64,000 nt of DNA, from positions 31,859-95,858 of the forward strand of contig CAVTWT010000037.1 in NCBI GenBank assembly GCA_963738425.1. Reading direction: 5' to 3'. The notes below the pieces were generated by a model that was not told the DNA's origin, did no database searches, and was given only the letters and a program-made list of their open reading frames with translations. Positions 32,980 through 41,932 of this stretch are shown here, piece after piece. The position numbers and the translations under genes were made by a program. The stretch is from CADEEN01 sp963738425 (GTDB lineage: Bacteria; Pseudomonadota; Gammaproteobacteria; Burkholderiales; Burkholderiaceae_C). Position 1 is the stretch's first letter. Each line of letters starts with the position of its first letter.

Positions 32980-34637
32980 GCGCTCAGCGACTCCAGCCGC
33001 GGGACACGCAGGCGCTCGATCTCCTTCGGCTCGAACTTGGTCAAGCCGCCCGCGTAGGTTCGGCCGCTGCCCGTGCTGATGTTCGTGTTCAGCCAAGTGA
33101 CCAGACGGCTCAAGTCTTCGGCAACGAGATGCTCTCTTGGGTAAAGACCGTGCGCAACGTTGATGTGCCTGGCGCCGCAGGGGTTGAGCGTGAACTGCGG
33201 CGGACGCCGAGCCATGTACGTGCACAAGATCGGCGCGGGCGCCTTCAGGCCTACCGACCACCAGGCTCGCCGATGCTGGGCGATGTAGCCCCGATCGCCT
33301 CCTTGGAGCCTGGCCCACTCCAGAAAGGCGCTGATGCGGCGGCGCTCTTCCTTTGTGAATTCCTCGAGATCAGGCGGCAGGTCGATGACACGCCGCAGCT
33401 GCTCGGCCGACTGAAGGCTTGCGCCCGCTTGAATCAAGTCCCGCGCCTTGGTGACCGAGGCCAGTTTGACGCGATCGGGCAGGCCCTCGGCATGCTCTCC
33501 CGCGATCCAGATGCTGTTGGCGCCAGTAACCTGGCCACGGTGCACACGGAACAGCTCGCCCAGCTCGATCACGCCCTCTGCGTTCGGCACTGACGGGCGG
33601 ACGATGATGGACCATCGCGAAGCCGCCTGAAGCGTCGCGCGTGAAATGTCGGCGCCTTTGGTGAGCCCGTTGAGGCCGGCGAGCTTGGCGACAGACCGGA
33701 CGCGCACAGGCGCCTCGGATTCGCCCACCCGAAAGCAAGCAATGGCGGCTGTCGTCGCGGTGCCGGGAAAGGCCTCGACCGTCGGCTCCAGGACGTGCAG
33801 GGCAATGCCCCCGAGTTCGTCGAGTAATAGCCGTCGCAAGGCTGATCCGTAGTTCACGTCCATCCACTCAGCCGACGTGATGAACGCGCCGACGTCCCCT
33901 TCCTTGGCAAGCAGACGCGTTTGCACGAAGAAGTGCAGATGCAGTCCAGCGAGTGCACTAGCACGCACGCCCAGACCCGCGCACGCCTGGCGGTACCACG
34001 CCTTCCACTGCGCACCGATATCGTGGTGCCGCACGTACGGCGGATTCCCGACGAAGGCGGTCAGCCCTGCATGCGGCGCCAGCGCGATCGAGCGGAAGTC
34101 GTCAACGTGCAACGTCAGCCGGCCGGCCCAGCCTTGCACAGCGGCGGTAGCGCGCACCATCAGCGCAGCCAGCGGATCGGCTTCCACAGCGACCAGTTCA
34201 GCGTCAGCAAAACGACGCGCGGCTTCAGAGGCAAAGCGACCCGAGCCCGTACCCGGGTCCACCACACGTGTGGGCATGCCCTGCTGCGCGATCCAGTCGA
34301 CCATCGATTCGACGACTGCCATCGGCGTATAGACCGCGCCGGCGCTGCGGCGGGCTGCGGCATTGCGTAACGCCTGAAACGTGTCGCCGAGAGGGTCACC
34401 GCCATCGGCGATGGCTTGCATCGATGCATCGAGCCAATCTGGCGAGATCTTCGAGCCGCGGGCTGCGGCCAGCAGCTCGGATTCAATCCTCGTGAGTTTG
34501 CGCGAGCTCCCAATCAATGCTCCGCACGCGGCAGCAAGCTCCGACTCCGTGAGAGGCGCGCTCGCCGAGCCGTCGATTGGCAGCGGAACCTGTCGCGGCG
34601 CGGTGGTGGAGGGCGTGAGTCGTGCAGCAGCTGTCAT
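32976..34637 (-). CDS. N6-adenine DNA methyltransferase of a type II system
   Basis: A 553-residue methyltransferase. Motif I is VVDPGTGSGRFA (S-adenosylmethionine binding), followed by AVEADPLAALM, and the catalytic motif IV NPPY is at residues 198-201 (FVGNPPYVRHHD). The C-terminal half, with TGANSIWI and EERRRISAFLEWA, would be the target-recognition region. It protects the host sites from the endonuclease encoded next. The start ATG 34637 is 55 bp from a permease gene fragment. Base composition is lower in GC than the neighbours. Confidence 0.88.
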   Translation of the reverse strand: MTAAARLTPSTTAPRQVPLPIDGSASAPLTESELAAACGALIGSSRKLTRIESELLAAARGSKISPDWLDASMQAIADGGDPLGDTFQALRNAAARRSAGAVYTPMAVVESMVDWIAQQGMPTRVVDPGTGSGRFASEAARRFADAELVAVEADPLAALMVRATAAVQGWAGRLTLHVDDFRSIALAPHAGLTAFVGNPPYVRHHDIGAQWKAWYRQACAGLGVRASALAGLHLHFFVQTRLLAKEGDVGAFITSAEWMDVNYGSALRRLLLDELGGIALHVLEPTVEAFPGTATTAAIACFRVGESEAPVRVRSVAKLAGLNGLTKGADISRATLQAASRWSIIVRPSVPNAEGVIELGELFRVHRGQVTGANSIWIAGEHAEGLPDRVKLASVTKARDLIQAGASLQSAEQLRRVIDLPPDLEEFTKEERRRISAFLEWARLQGGDRGYIAQHRRAWWSVGLKAPAPILCTYMARRPPQFTLNPCGARHINVAHGLYPREHLVAEDLSRLVTWLNTNISTGSGRTYAGGLTKFEPKEIERLRVPRLESLSA

Positions 34638-34691
34638 CGAGGCCGCATTGTGCGCGAAGACTGTATGGGCGTACAGACGTCGTGTCGGGTG

Positions 34692-35078
34692 CTACCCCGC
34701 CTGCGACCCCCGATGCGCCCACCCCGTGGTGCGCTTCTCCACCCACGAGAACAGTTCGTACATCGCCATCGCCATCACGCCGATCGTCACCAGGCCGGGC
34801 GACGCGGCGCGCAAGCGCTCGCGGTAAGCGCGGTGCAACGCGGAGCAGGTGAGCACCACGCCGCGCGTGTGCGCCTGCAGTTCGACACCCAAGTGGTCAA
34901 GCCACCCTGCGCGGTCGGCATCGGTGAGCGCGATTCCTCGACTCATCTTGTCGATGCTGTCGGCACTGTGGAAGGCATCACCCTCGATCAGCGTCAGCGA
35001 CTCGGCGCTGGTAAAGGCCGCGGCCAGGCTCGACTTGCCGTTGCCCGCCACACCCATCACCACCAGATCCGCGTTCAT
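34692..35078 (-). pseudogene. Gluconokinase gene truncated and fused to an ABC-permease 3' end
   Basis: Codons 1-95 are the N-terminal part of a gluconokinase: Walker A MGVAGNGKSS, EGDAFHSADSIDKMSRGIAL and VVLTCSALHRAYRERLRAAS. After SPGL the sequence switches to VTIGVMAMAMYELFSWVEKR and the end of an ABC permease, identical in protein to the last 31 residues or so of the permease at 42113-42886. The switch coincides with a 102-bp direct repeat (34697-34798). Gluconokinase needs its missing C-terminal half for sugar binding, so the 128-residue chimera is very unlikely to be active. It marks a recombination junction. Confidence 0.88.
34697..34798 (-). repeat. 102-bp direct repeat, copy 1 (permease 3' end)
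   Basis: Matches 42118-42219 at 100 of 102 positions in the same orientation; the differences are at 34701 and 34755. In copy 2 the sequence is the natural 3' end of an intact permease gene; here it replaces the end of a gluconokinase gene. The two copies bracket 7.3 kb containing the TRAP operon. Confidence 0.92.
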
Positions 35079-35140
35079 TTGGGCAGCGCTATGCCAACAG
35101 AGTCAAACAAGCGCGCCCTCGAATGGCAAGGAGTGCCGGT

Positions 35141-36421
35141 TCAGTACAAGCCCAGCAGCTTGAGGGGCCCGATGACCAGCACCGGGAACAGGACGAGGGC
35201 CAGGATCGCCAGCATCAGGATCGACACCGGGCCCCTGGAGCCGCGCACCACCTGCTCGATGCTCAGCCCCGACACCTTGGACACCGCGAACAGGCACACG
35301 CCGACCGGCGGCGTGACGAGCCCGAGCGTGAGTGTGATGACCATCACCACCAGCATGTGGATGGGGTCGACGCCCATCGACATCGCGGGCGGCAGCAGCA
35401 CCGGGATCAGGATGAACATGGCGGCAATGGCGTCCATGAACATGCCGACGACGACGAGGAACAGAAAAATCAGCACCATCACGACTGTCGGGCTGGAGGT
35501 CACAACCGACAGGCCCTCAGCCACCTTGACGGGCAGGCCGTCGAAGGCGAACACCCAGGCAGCGAGCTTGGCAGTGGCGGCGATGAACAGGATGTTGCCG
35601 GCGGTGCGCGCTGTCTCGGACAGCATGGGGCCCACGTCGCGCAAGCGGATCGTGCGGTAGACGAGGGCGGCGATCCCCGCGGTGTAGACCACCGCGATCA
35701 CCGCCGCCTCGGTGGGCGTAAAGTAGCCGTCGAGGATGCCGATCATCAGGATCACCGGCGTCATCATCGGCAACACCGCACGCAGCCCGGCGCGCAGGAG
35801 GTGTCGGAGAACGAACGGCGTCGGCGGCGCAACGCCGCGGCGCACGCTGTAGATGTGGTTGTAGGCCATCAGCATCGCCGCGATGAACAGGCCCGGCACC
35901 AGCCCGCCGATCAACAGCAGGCCGATCGACTGGCTCGCGATCGAGCCCGCCAGCACCATCAGGATCGATGGCGGGATGATCGACGACAGCGTCGAGGTGG
36001 CCAGCGTCATCCCGACCGCGTAACCCTTGTCGTAGCCATGCTTCACCATGGCATTGATCTCGACGGCGCCGAGCGATGCGATGTCGGCTACCGACGAGCC
36101 CGAGATGCCGCCGAACACCACCGACGAGGCGACGTTGACATGCCCCATGCCGCCCGGCAACCAGCCGACGGCGGCCTGTGCAAAGTCGAAGATGCGGTCG
36201 GCAACGCCGCCGCGCTCCATCAGCTGGCCGACGAGCAGGAACAGCGGCACCGCCACCAGCAAGAACGAGTTCATCGCCGAGAACATGCTCTCGGACAGCA
36301 CGGAGACCGGCGTCGAGCTGAACATCAGGATCGCCGATACGCTGGCGAGGCCCAGGCCGATGGCCAGCGGCACACCGAGGGCCGCCAGCGCCAGGAAGAC
36401 CAGCAACAGGGTGATGCTCAT
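35141..36421 (-). CDS. TRAP transporter large permease (DctM)
   Basis: A 426-residue membrane protein with about twelve helices. SVVFGGISGSSVADIASLGA and TLATSTLSSIIPPSI are the two conserved TRAP-DctM segments, and TLTLGLVTPPVGVCLF is the C-terminal one. It moves a dicarboxylate-like or sugar-acid substrate with sodium, using the periplasmic DctP protein. The operon order is dctP, dctQ, dctM (leftward). A palindromic repeat of 127 bp separates it from dctQ. Substrate cannot be read directly; the neighbours suggest a hydroxy or sugar acid. Confidence 0.93.
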   Translation of the reverse strand: MSITLLLVFLALAALGVPLAIGLGLASVSAILMFSSTPVSVLSESMFSAMNSFLLVAVPLFLLVGQLMERGGVADRIFDFAQAAVGWLPGGMGHVNVASSVVFGGISGSSVADIASLGAVEINAMVKHGYDKGYAVGMTLATSTLSSIIPPSILMVLAGSIASQSIGLLLIGGLVPGLFIAAMLMAYNHIYSVRRGVAPPTPFVLRHLLRAGLRAVLPMMTPVILMIGILDGYFTPTEAAVIAVVYTAGIAALVYRTIRLRDVGPMLSETARTAGNILFIAATAKLAAWVFAFDGLPVKVAEGLSVVTSSPTVVMVLIFLFLVVVGMFMDAIAAMFILIPVLLPPAMSMGVDPIHMLVVMVITLTLGLVTPPVGVCLFAVSKVSGLSIEQVVRGSRGPVSILMLAILALVLFPVLVIGPLKLLGLY

Positions 36422-36551
36422 GGTGCCCCCAAAGCGCTGCGCGCCGCCCCCCCGAGGGGGCTTTCGCGCTTGGGACGGCCCTGCGCGGTCCTCAGGCAAC
36501 CTCCGTGCTGCGCACTACGGTATTCGCCCTTGGGGCGGCCCGGCAGGCTCA
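36422..36551 (-). repeat. Intra-operon GC-rich palindromic repeat, copy B (two modules)
   Basis: On the minus strand it begins with the dctQ stop, TGAGCCTGCCGGGCCGCC, runs through CCAAGGGCGAATACC and AGTGCGCAGCACGGAGG, then GGGCCGTCCCAAGCGCGA and CCCCCTCGGGGGGGC, and ends at the dctM ATG. The first module matches 57068-57128 closely; the second matches copy A at ureB-ureC. It is therefore the fullest copy in the window. Confidence 0.8.
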
Positions 36552-37085
36552 TGACACGCCCTCCTCGTCGGCAGCGATGATGTGCCGGCTGTCGCGCAGC
36601 GACGCCAACGTACAGGCGATGGCGATCAGCGCCGACACCGGGACCACCGAGCCGATCACCCAGCTGGGCCAGCCCAGCGTGGCGATGGTCTCGTTCATCA
36701 TCACCTGCTGGCGCACCATGCCGATGCCGGTCCAGGCCATCAGCGCGAAGAAGCCGAGACAGGCGGCCAGGTAGATCGGCACCGCGATCCGCCGCAGCGG
36801 ACGTGTCAGCCACTGCAATGCGACCGTGACCCGGGCAGCATCGGCGCGGCGCATGCTGGCCGCCATGCCGATGAACATCATCCAGATGAACAGCGCGCGG
36901 GTGAGCTCCTCGGTCCAGGAGAACGGATGCCCGCCCAGACGGCCGACGATCTGCATCAGCACCACCAGCACGATGCCGCCCATGGTCAGGCGCAGTACCC
37001 ACTCGATCGACCGTGCCGCCCAGGAAGGCGAGCCGAGCGTGGCGGTGGCCTCTGGCGCGGGTGACACTCTGTCCGGCGTGTTCAT
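36549..37085 (-). CDS. TRAP transporter small permease (DctQ)
   Basis: A 178-residue protein with four predicted membrane helices. The DctQ signature is present as PFSWTEELTRALFIWMMFIG followed by the positively charged loop RRADAARVTV. It forms the permease with DctM. Its ATG lies 16 bp after the dctP stop, and its stop is the first codon of the palindromic repeat leading to dctM. Confidence 0.9.
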   Translation of the reverse strand: MNTPDRVSPAPEATATLGSPSWAARSIEWVLRLTMGGIVLVVLMQIVGRLGGHPFSWTEELTRALFIWMMFIGMAASMRRADAARVTVALQWLTRPLRRIAVPIYLAACLGFFALMAWTGIGMVRQQVMMNETIATLGWPSWVIGSVVPVSALIAIACTLASLRDSRHIIAADEEGVS

Positions 37086-37101
37086 TTGGGCCTCTCGCGA
37101 G

Positions 37102-38097
37102 TTACTTCTTGCCGACGCTGGACAGCGTCTTGTCGAAGAAGCCCTGGTCCTTGACCAGCGTGGCGAAGCGCGGGTACAGATCCTTGGACAGCTTGACGAA
37201 GCTCTGCTGCTGCTCGGGCGTCAGCGTGTTGATCTGCATGCCCTTGCTCTTGAGGAAGTCGACCGACTTCGCGTGATCGGCGCTGTCGTTGGCGAACTTC
37301 CAAACCTCGGCTTCGGTGGCGGCGGCCTGCAGGGCCTGCTTCTGCGCGTCGGGCAGGGCGTTGAACTTGGCCGGGTTGATGCCCAGCACCCAGGCGTCAG
37401 CCATGTGGTTGGACAGGGTTGCGAACTTCTGCACCTCGTAGAACTTGGCCGTCACCGGGATGTTGATCGGGTTCTCCTGGCCATCGACGACCTTGAGCTG
37501 CAGCGCGTTATAGACCTCGCCGAAAGCCATCGGCGTCGGCACCGCACCGGCCTTGCCGAAGAAGTCGACCCACAGCGGGTTGTTCGGCACGCGGAATTTC
37601 ATGCCCGACAGGTCCTGCGGACCGGTGATCGCGCGCCGCGAATTGGTCATCTGGCGGAACGGGCGCTGCCACAGGGTGAGGCCGCGGATCCCGATCCCAT
37701 TGAGGTCGGACAGCAACTCCTGCCCCAGGGGCCCGGCGAGGTAGCTGCGCAACTGCGCGCTGTCGTCGAACAGGTACGGCACCGAGATCGCCGTGAACTT
37801 CGGGTTGAAGTTGGCGTACAGCGACGACGACAGCAGCAGCATGTCCAGCGAGCCGCCCGCCAGCTGGCGCACGGCCGCCGACGGGTCGCCGCCGTACAGC
37901 TGACCGCTGGGGAACACCTTCACCTCGACCTGACCGCCGGTCTTGGCGGCCACCAGTTCCGCGAACTTGCGTGCGGCCACCGTGATTTCCGCGTTGTCGG
38001 GATCGGGGGTGGACAAGTTGAAAGTGGTGGCCGCGGTGACCAGCTGGCTTGCGAGCGCCAGAGCGGCACCGAGAAGCAGTGAACGGTATGTGCGCAT
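37102..38097 (-). CDS. TRAP transporter substrate-binding protein (DctP)
   Basis: The 331-residue periplasmic protein has a signal peptide (MRTYRSLLLGAALALASQ, cleavage near TAA) and the DctP family features VKVFPSGQLYGGDPSAAVRQ, GMKFRVPNNPLWVDFFGKAG and VYNALQLKVVDGQENP. The Arg in KFRVP binds the substrate carboxylate, so the ligand is an organic or sugar acid. It is first in the leftward dctPQM set, divergent from a LysR gene across 136 bp of AT-rich DNA that should hold both promoters. Confidence 0.93.
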   Translation of the reverse strand: MRTYRSLLLGAALALASQLVTAATTFNLSTPDPDNAEITVAARKFAELVAAKTGGQVEVKVFPSGQLYGGDPSAAVRQLAGGSLDMLLLSSSLYANFNPKFTAISVPYLFDDSAQLRSYLAGPLGQELLSDLNGIGIRGLTLWQRPFRQMTNSRRAITGPQDLSGMKFRVPNNPLWVDFFGKAGAVPTPMAFGEVYNALQLKVVDGQENPINIPVTAKFYEVQKFATLSNHMADAWVLGINPAKFNALPDAQKQALQAAATEAEVWKFANDSADHAKSVDFLKSKGMQINTLTPEQQQSFVKLSKDLYPRFATLVKDQGFFDKTLSSVGKK

Positions 38098-38233
38098 CGG
38101 GATGTCTCCGTAGGTGGTAGGACAAATCTGTCCGGTCAACTCACTTTAGGAGGCGCAATTGGTGCGTTCACGAGTGTTATCCCTATAGTATGTCTCTGTT
38201 ATTCTAGTAAAACATTAAGCAATTCTAAAAGGT
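38098..38233. promoter_or_regulatory. AT-rich divergent promoter region dctP/LysR
   Basis: The stretch 38150-38233 is strikingly AT-rich (CCTATAGTATGTC, TTATTCTAGTAAAACATTAA) compared with the GC-rich surroundings. It lies between two divergent starts, where LysR-type regulators typically bind. Individual -10/-35 boxes and the T-N11-A site cannot be fixed with confidence. Confidence 0.5.
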
Positions 38234-39157
38234 ATGGACATGGCACTTCCGCTGCGGGCAATCGCCGTATTCGATGTCGTGGCGCGCTGCCGCAGCCTGT
38301 CGAAGGCGGCGGCTGAGCTGTACGTGACCCCTTCGGCGGTGAGCCAGCAGATCCATGCGCTGGAACTGCACCTGGGCACCACGCTGCTCACGAAGGCTGG
38401 CCGCGGCGTCGCTCTGACGGAGGCCGGCGAGCGCTATTTCGAGATGATTGCCGACGATGTCCAGCGCATCACCGAAGCCACGCAGCGCATCCGCGGCTTC
38501 CGTTCACGCTCGGTTTTGACGGTGCGCACGACGCCGACGCTGGGCAGCAAGTGGCTGCTGCCCCGCCTGCGCTCGTTCCTGGACGCCAACCCCGACGTCG
38601 AACTGCGCCTCAACGGCACCACCGAGCCAACCGACTTCAGCCGCGAGGCGGTCGACGTGGAAATCCGCCATGGCGAGGGCCGCTGGCCCGGCGTCTTCGT
38701 CGAAGGCTTGGCCGAGGAGTCGTTCCTTCCCGTGTGCTCGCCGGCCTACGCCGGCGCGGCCGCCATGGCGCCTGCAGACCTGCCGAAGCACCGCCTGATC
38801 CATTCGGTGAAGGCGCAGGTGCAGTGGTCGCAGTGGTTCGCGCTGGGCGGCGCCGTGCCCGAGGTCGAATGGCGCCGGCTGCTCTTCGATCGCAGTCACA
38901 TGGCGATCGACGCTGCCGCGGACGGCCTGGGTGTGGCCCTGGAAAGCACTTTGATGATGTGGCGCGAATTGCGCGACGGGACGCTGGTCTGTCCGGTGCG
39001 CAACCCGCCCCGGCTCATGCTCACCACGCAGTGGATCGTCTGTCCGTTCGACCACCTGCACAAGGCCAAGGTCCGGCTGTTCCTCGAATGGCTGCGCGCC
39101 GAACGGGTCGTCTGGCAGGACCAACGCCCGGCCTTGGGATTGACGCAAGGAAAGTAG
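38234..39157 (+). CDS. GcvA-type LysR regulator of the TRAP operon
   Basis: A 307-residue LysR protein, GcvA-like: PLRAIAVFDVVARCRSLSKA, AELYVTPSAVSQQIHALE, then LTVRTTPTLGSKWLLPRLRS and VDVEIRHGEGRWPG in the effector domain. It is divergent from dctP and upstream of the oxidoreductase operon, so it probably controls both in response to the transported acid. ATG 38234 is followed by another in-frame ATG at 38240. Confidence 0.88.
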   Translation: MDMALPLRAIAVFDVVARCRSLSKAAAELYVTPSAVSQQIHALELHLGTTLLTKAGRGVALTEAGERYFEMIADDVQRITEATQRIRGFRSRSVLTVRTTPTLGSKWLLPRLRSFLDANPDVELRLNGTTEPTDFSREAVDVEIRHGEGRWPGVFVEGLAEESFLPVCSPAYAGAAAMAPADLPKHRLIHSVKAQVQWSQWFALGGAVPEVEWRRLLFDRSHMAIDAAADGLGVALESTLMMWRELRDGTLVCPVRNPPRLMLTTQWIVCPFDHLHKAKVRLFLEWLRAERVVWQDQRPALGLTQGK

Positions 39158-39200
39158 AAAAACTAACTATAACTGTCAAAAATCTAAGTTGTACTAACTT

Positions 39201-39252
39201 GAATCGATTCCTAGACTGACTGTCGGAAGGCGCGGTTTGTCCCGCGACCTTC
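39201..39252 (+). promoter_or_regulatory. Palindromes upstream of the oxidoreductase operon
   Basis: GAATCGATTC (39201-39210) is a perfect 10-bp palindrome next to the repeat AAGTT-GTACT-AACTT, in an AT-rich patch suited to a promoter/operator. A second structure, GAAGGCGCGG (39226-39235) pairing with CCGCG-A-CCTTC (39242-39252) with one bulged base, would form a hairpin in the leader about 97 bp before the ATG at 39349. Roles are inferred from position. Confidence 0.4.
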
Positions 39253-39348
39253 GAAGACCACGTTTCCACCCGGGACTGCCGCCCGAGGTCGCGTGCCCCA
39301 TGCGCCAAGGCGAAGGCCCTGGTCAACGAATCAGTGAAGGACGACCCA

Positions 39349-40707
39349 ATGAATCTCTACACCATGCTGGCGGCGCGCGCCGCTGCCGGGCGCCCCGTGC
39401 GGGTGGGCCTGATCGGGGCCGGCAAGTTCGGCTCGATGATCCTGTCGCAGGCCCAGCACATCGAGGGCATGCACATCGTCGGCGTCGCCGACCTCGACGT
39501 CGGCAAGGCCCGCGCCTCGCTGGCCCGCGTCGGCTGGCCGGCCGAGCGCTACAGCGCCAAGACCCTGGGCGAGGCGGTGAAGACCGGCAAGACCTGCGTG
39601 CTGGACAACGCGGCCGCGCTGGCCGACTGTGCCGAGATCGAATGCATTGTCGAGGCGACCGGTCACCCGATTGCCGGCGTGCGCCACGCGCTGGCGGCCA
39701 TCGACGGCAACAAGCATGTCGTGATGGTCAACGTCGAGGCCGACGCGATGTGCGGCCCGCTCATCGCGGCCCGCGCCAAGGCCAAGGGCCTGGTCTACAG
39801 CATGGCCTACGGCGACCAGCCCGCGATCATCTGCGAACTGGTGGACTGGGCCCGTGCCTGCGGCTTCGAGCTGACCTCGGCCGGCAAGGGCATGAACTTC
39901 GAGCCGCGCTACCGCTATTCCACGCCCGACACGGTGTGGGGCTTCTTCGGCTGGACCGATGAAGAGGTGGCCAAGGGCGACTTCAACCCGAAGATGTACA
40001 ACTCGTTCACCGACGGCACGAAGGCGGCCATCGAGATGGCCGCCGTGGCCAACGGTACCGGCCTGGATTGCCCCGACGATGGGCTGGCTTTCCCGCCGAC
40101 CGGATTGCACGACCTGGCCAAGGTGTTCCGCCCCGCGGCCGATGGCGGCCGCCTGGCGCGCAGCGGCCTGGTGGACATCGCCGCCAGCCAGGAGCCCGAC
40201 GGCCGCGAGGTGTTCAACAACATCCGCTTCGGCGTCTTCGTCACCTTCAAGGCGCCGAACGAATACGCCAAGGCCTGCTTCAAGCAGTACGGCCTGCTGG
40301 TGGATCCGTCGGGTTGGTACGGCTCGATGTGGCGCCCGTTCCACATGATCGGCCTGGAAACCAGCATCAGCATCCTCTCGGCCGTGCTGCGTGGCGAGGC
40401 CACCGGTTGCAGCAAGGAATTCCGCGGTGATGCCGTGGCCACCGCCAAGCGTGACCTGAAGCCCGGCGAGATGCTCGACGGCGAAGGCGGCTTCGCCGTC
40501 TGGGCGAACGCGATCCCGGCCTCGAAGAGCATGGCGGTGGGCGCCTTACCGATCGGCCTGGCGCACAACGTCAAGCTCAAGCGCCCCGTCGCCAAGGACA
40601 CCATCGTCCGCTTCGAGGACGTCGTGCTCGAACGCGATCTCGATGTCGTCGCCCTGCGCCAGGAAATGGAGCGCAGCGCGCTTGGGCAGGCGGCGACCGC
40701 GCGGTGA
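39349..40707 (+). CDS. Homoserine-dehydrogenase-like oxidoreductase with SAF domain
   Basis: The 452-residue protein has an N-terminal NAD(P)-binding Rossmann domain (VRVGLIGAGKFGSMILSQA), IVEATGHPIAGVRHAL and a central catalytic region (AYGDQPAIICELVDWARACG, FNPKMYNSFTDGTKAAIEMA). The C-terminal part from about residue 345 resembles a SAF domain (KRDLKPGEMLDGEGGFAVWA). Such proteins occur beside TRAP transporters for sugar acids and polyols but are not homoserine dehydrogenases in function. The start has AAGG at 39337-39340. The stop overlaps the next gene as GTGA. Confidence 0.82.
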   Translation: MNLYTMLAARAAAGRPVRVGLIGAGKFGSMILSQAQHIEGMHIVGVADLDVGKARASLARVGWPAERYSAKTLGEAVKTGKTCVLDNAAALADCAEIECIVEATGHPIAGVRHALAAIDGNKHVVMVNVEADAMCGPLIAARAKAKGLVYSMAYGDQPAIICELVDWARACGFELTSAGKGMNFEPRYRYSTPDTVWGFFGWTDEEVAKGDFNPKMYNSFTDGTKAAIEMAAVANGTGLDCPDDGLAFPPTGLHDLAKVFRPAADGGRLARSGLVDIAASQEPDGREVFNNIRFGVFVTFKAPNEYAKACFKQYGLLVDPSGWYGSMWRPFHMIGLETSISILSAVLRGEATGCSKEFRGDAVATAKRDLKPGEMLDGEGGFAVWANAIPASKSMAVGALPIGLAHNVKLKRPVAKDTIVRFEDVVLERDLDVVALRQEMERSALGQAATAR

Positions 40708-41036
40708 GCGGCGGCACCCCTGCGGGCGCGGCCGGCGCCCACGTGGTGATCGCCGAACTTGAGGTCAAGCCCGAACAGCTGGGTGCGTTCATCGCACTGG
40801 CGCGGTCGTTCGCCGCCGAATGCTTGGCGCGCGAGCCGGGGTGCCGGCAGTTCCAGGTGGTGCGGCTCGAATCGACGCCGCACCACGTGCTCTTCTTCGA
40901 GGCCTACGACGATGCTGCCGCCTTCGAAGGCCATCGCGCTTCGGACCACCTGCTGCGGTTCAAGGCCGCGTTCCAGGACATGGTGACGGGCGAACAGCCG
41001 CTGCGACAGGGACAGCGCGAGCAGGAGGGGCCATGA
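40704..41036 (+). CDS. Antibiotic-biosynthesis-monooxygenase-type small protein
   Basis: The 110-residue protein has the ferredoxin-like ABM fold: VVIAELEVKPEQLGAFIAL, then EPGCRQFQVVRLESTPHHVL, then FFEAYDDAAAFEGHRASDH. Family members are cofactor-free monooxygenases or isomerase-like helpers such as YgiN and LsrG. Its GTG start overlaps the upstream stop (GTGA) and its stop overlaps the next ATG, so it is firmly inside the operon. LsrG-type members act on phosphorylated hydroxy-ketones, which could fit a sugar-acid route; this is inference. Confidence 0.8.
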   Translation: MSGGTPAGAAGAHVVIAELEVKPEQLGAFIALARSFAAECLAREPGCRQFQVVRLESTPHHVLFFEAYDDAAAFEGHRASDHLLRFKAAFQDMVTGEQPLRQGQREQEGP

Positions 41037-41932
41037 CGGTCGAAACAGGTTCCGAACGGGTCACGGTCGGATTCATCGGCACCGGCATCATGGGCTTCCA
41101 CATGGCCCGCCGGCTGGCCCAGGCCGGCCACGCCGTGCAGGTGTGGAACCGCACGCCCGACAAGGCCGAGCGCCTGGCGCCTTTCGGTGTCCAGGTCTGC
41201 CCGTGCGCAGCAGACGCGGCCTGCAATGCCGACGTCGTGATCTGCATGCTCAGTGCCGGACCGGTCTGCGACGAGGTCCTGCTGGGTCGCGGCGAGGTGC
41301 TCGCGTCGATGCGGCGGGGAAGCGCACTGATCGTCATGAGCTCGATCCCGGTCGAGACGGCGCGGCGACAGCAAGAGGCCGCGGCGGCGCGCAACGTCGC
41401 CTATCTCGACGCGCCGGTGTCCGGCGGCGAAGCCGGCGCCGAGGCGGGCCGGCTGGTCATCATGGCCGGCGGTGAGGCAGCCCCCTTCGAGACCTGGCGC
41501 GGCTTGCTGGAGGTGATGGGCCGCCCGACCCACGTGGGCCCGGTCGGTTCGGGTCAACTGGCCAAGCTGGCGAACCAGATGATCGTGGCCAGCACGATCG
41601 CGGCGGTGGCCGAGGCGCTGTTGTTCGCCGAGCGGGGTGGGGCCGATCCGGCCCAGGTTCGCGAAGCCCTGCTCGGGGGCTTTGCCGACTCGACGGTCCT
41701 GCGCCAGCATGGCCTGCGCATGGTTCAGCAGCAGTTCAAGCCGGGCGGGCCCGCAAAGTACCAGGTCAAGGACACGAGTACGGCGCTCTCGTTCGCCAAG
41801 ACTGTGGGTCTTGAACTTCCGGTGCTGCGCGTCGTGGACAGGCTGTTCGCGGACATGGTGGCGCACGGCGATGGCGAGCTTGACCACAGCGGCATCATCC
41901 GGGAGATCAGACGCTATCAAGGTCTGCAGTGA
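41033..41932 (+). CDS. 3-hydroxyisobutyrate dehydrogenase-family reductase
   Basis: The 299-residue beta-hydroxyacid dehydrogenase has the cofactor motif VGFIGTGIMGFHMARRLAQA, the substrate motif YLDAPVSGGEAGAEAG and the catalytic Lys in GQLAKLANQMIVAS. KDTSTALSFAKTVGLELPVL is the C-terminal signature. Family members include tartronate semialdehyde reductase and threonate dehydrogenase, so a hydroxy-acid substrate is likely. It is last in the three-gene operon; 180 bp without features follow before the permease gene. Confidence 0.87.
   Translation: MTVETGSERVTVGFIGTGIMGFHMARRLAQAGHAVQVWNRTPDKAERLAPFGVQVCPCAADAACNADVVICMLSAGPVCDEVLLGRGEVLASMRRGSALIVMSSIPVETARRQQEAAAARNVAYLDAPVSGGEAGAEAGRLVIMAGGEAAPFETWRGLLEVMGRPTHVGPVGSGQLAKLANQMIVASTIAAVAEALLFAERGGADPAQVREALLGGFADSTVLRQHGLRMVQQQFKPGGPAKYQVKDTSTALSFAKTVGLELPVLRVVDRLFADMVAHGDGELDHSGIIREIRRYQGLQ

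Noticed and set aside
39349..40707. Homoserine dehydrogenase of threonine biosynthesis
   Set aside because: The Rossmann start fits, but the SAF-like C-terminus and TRAP/hydroxyacid dehydrogenase context point to a catabolic relative.
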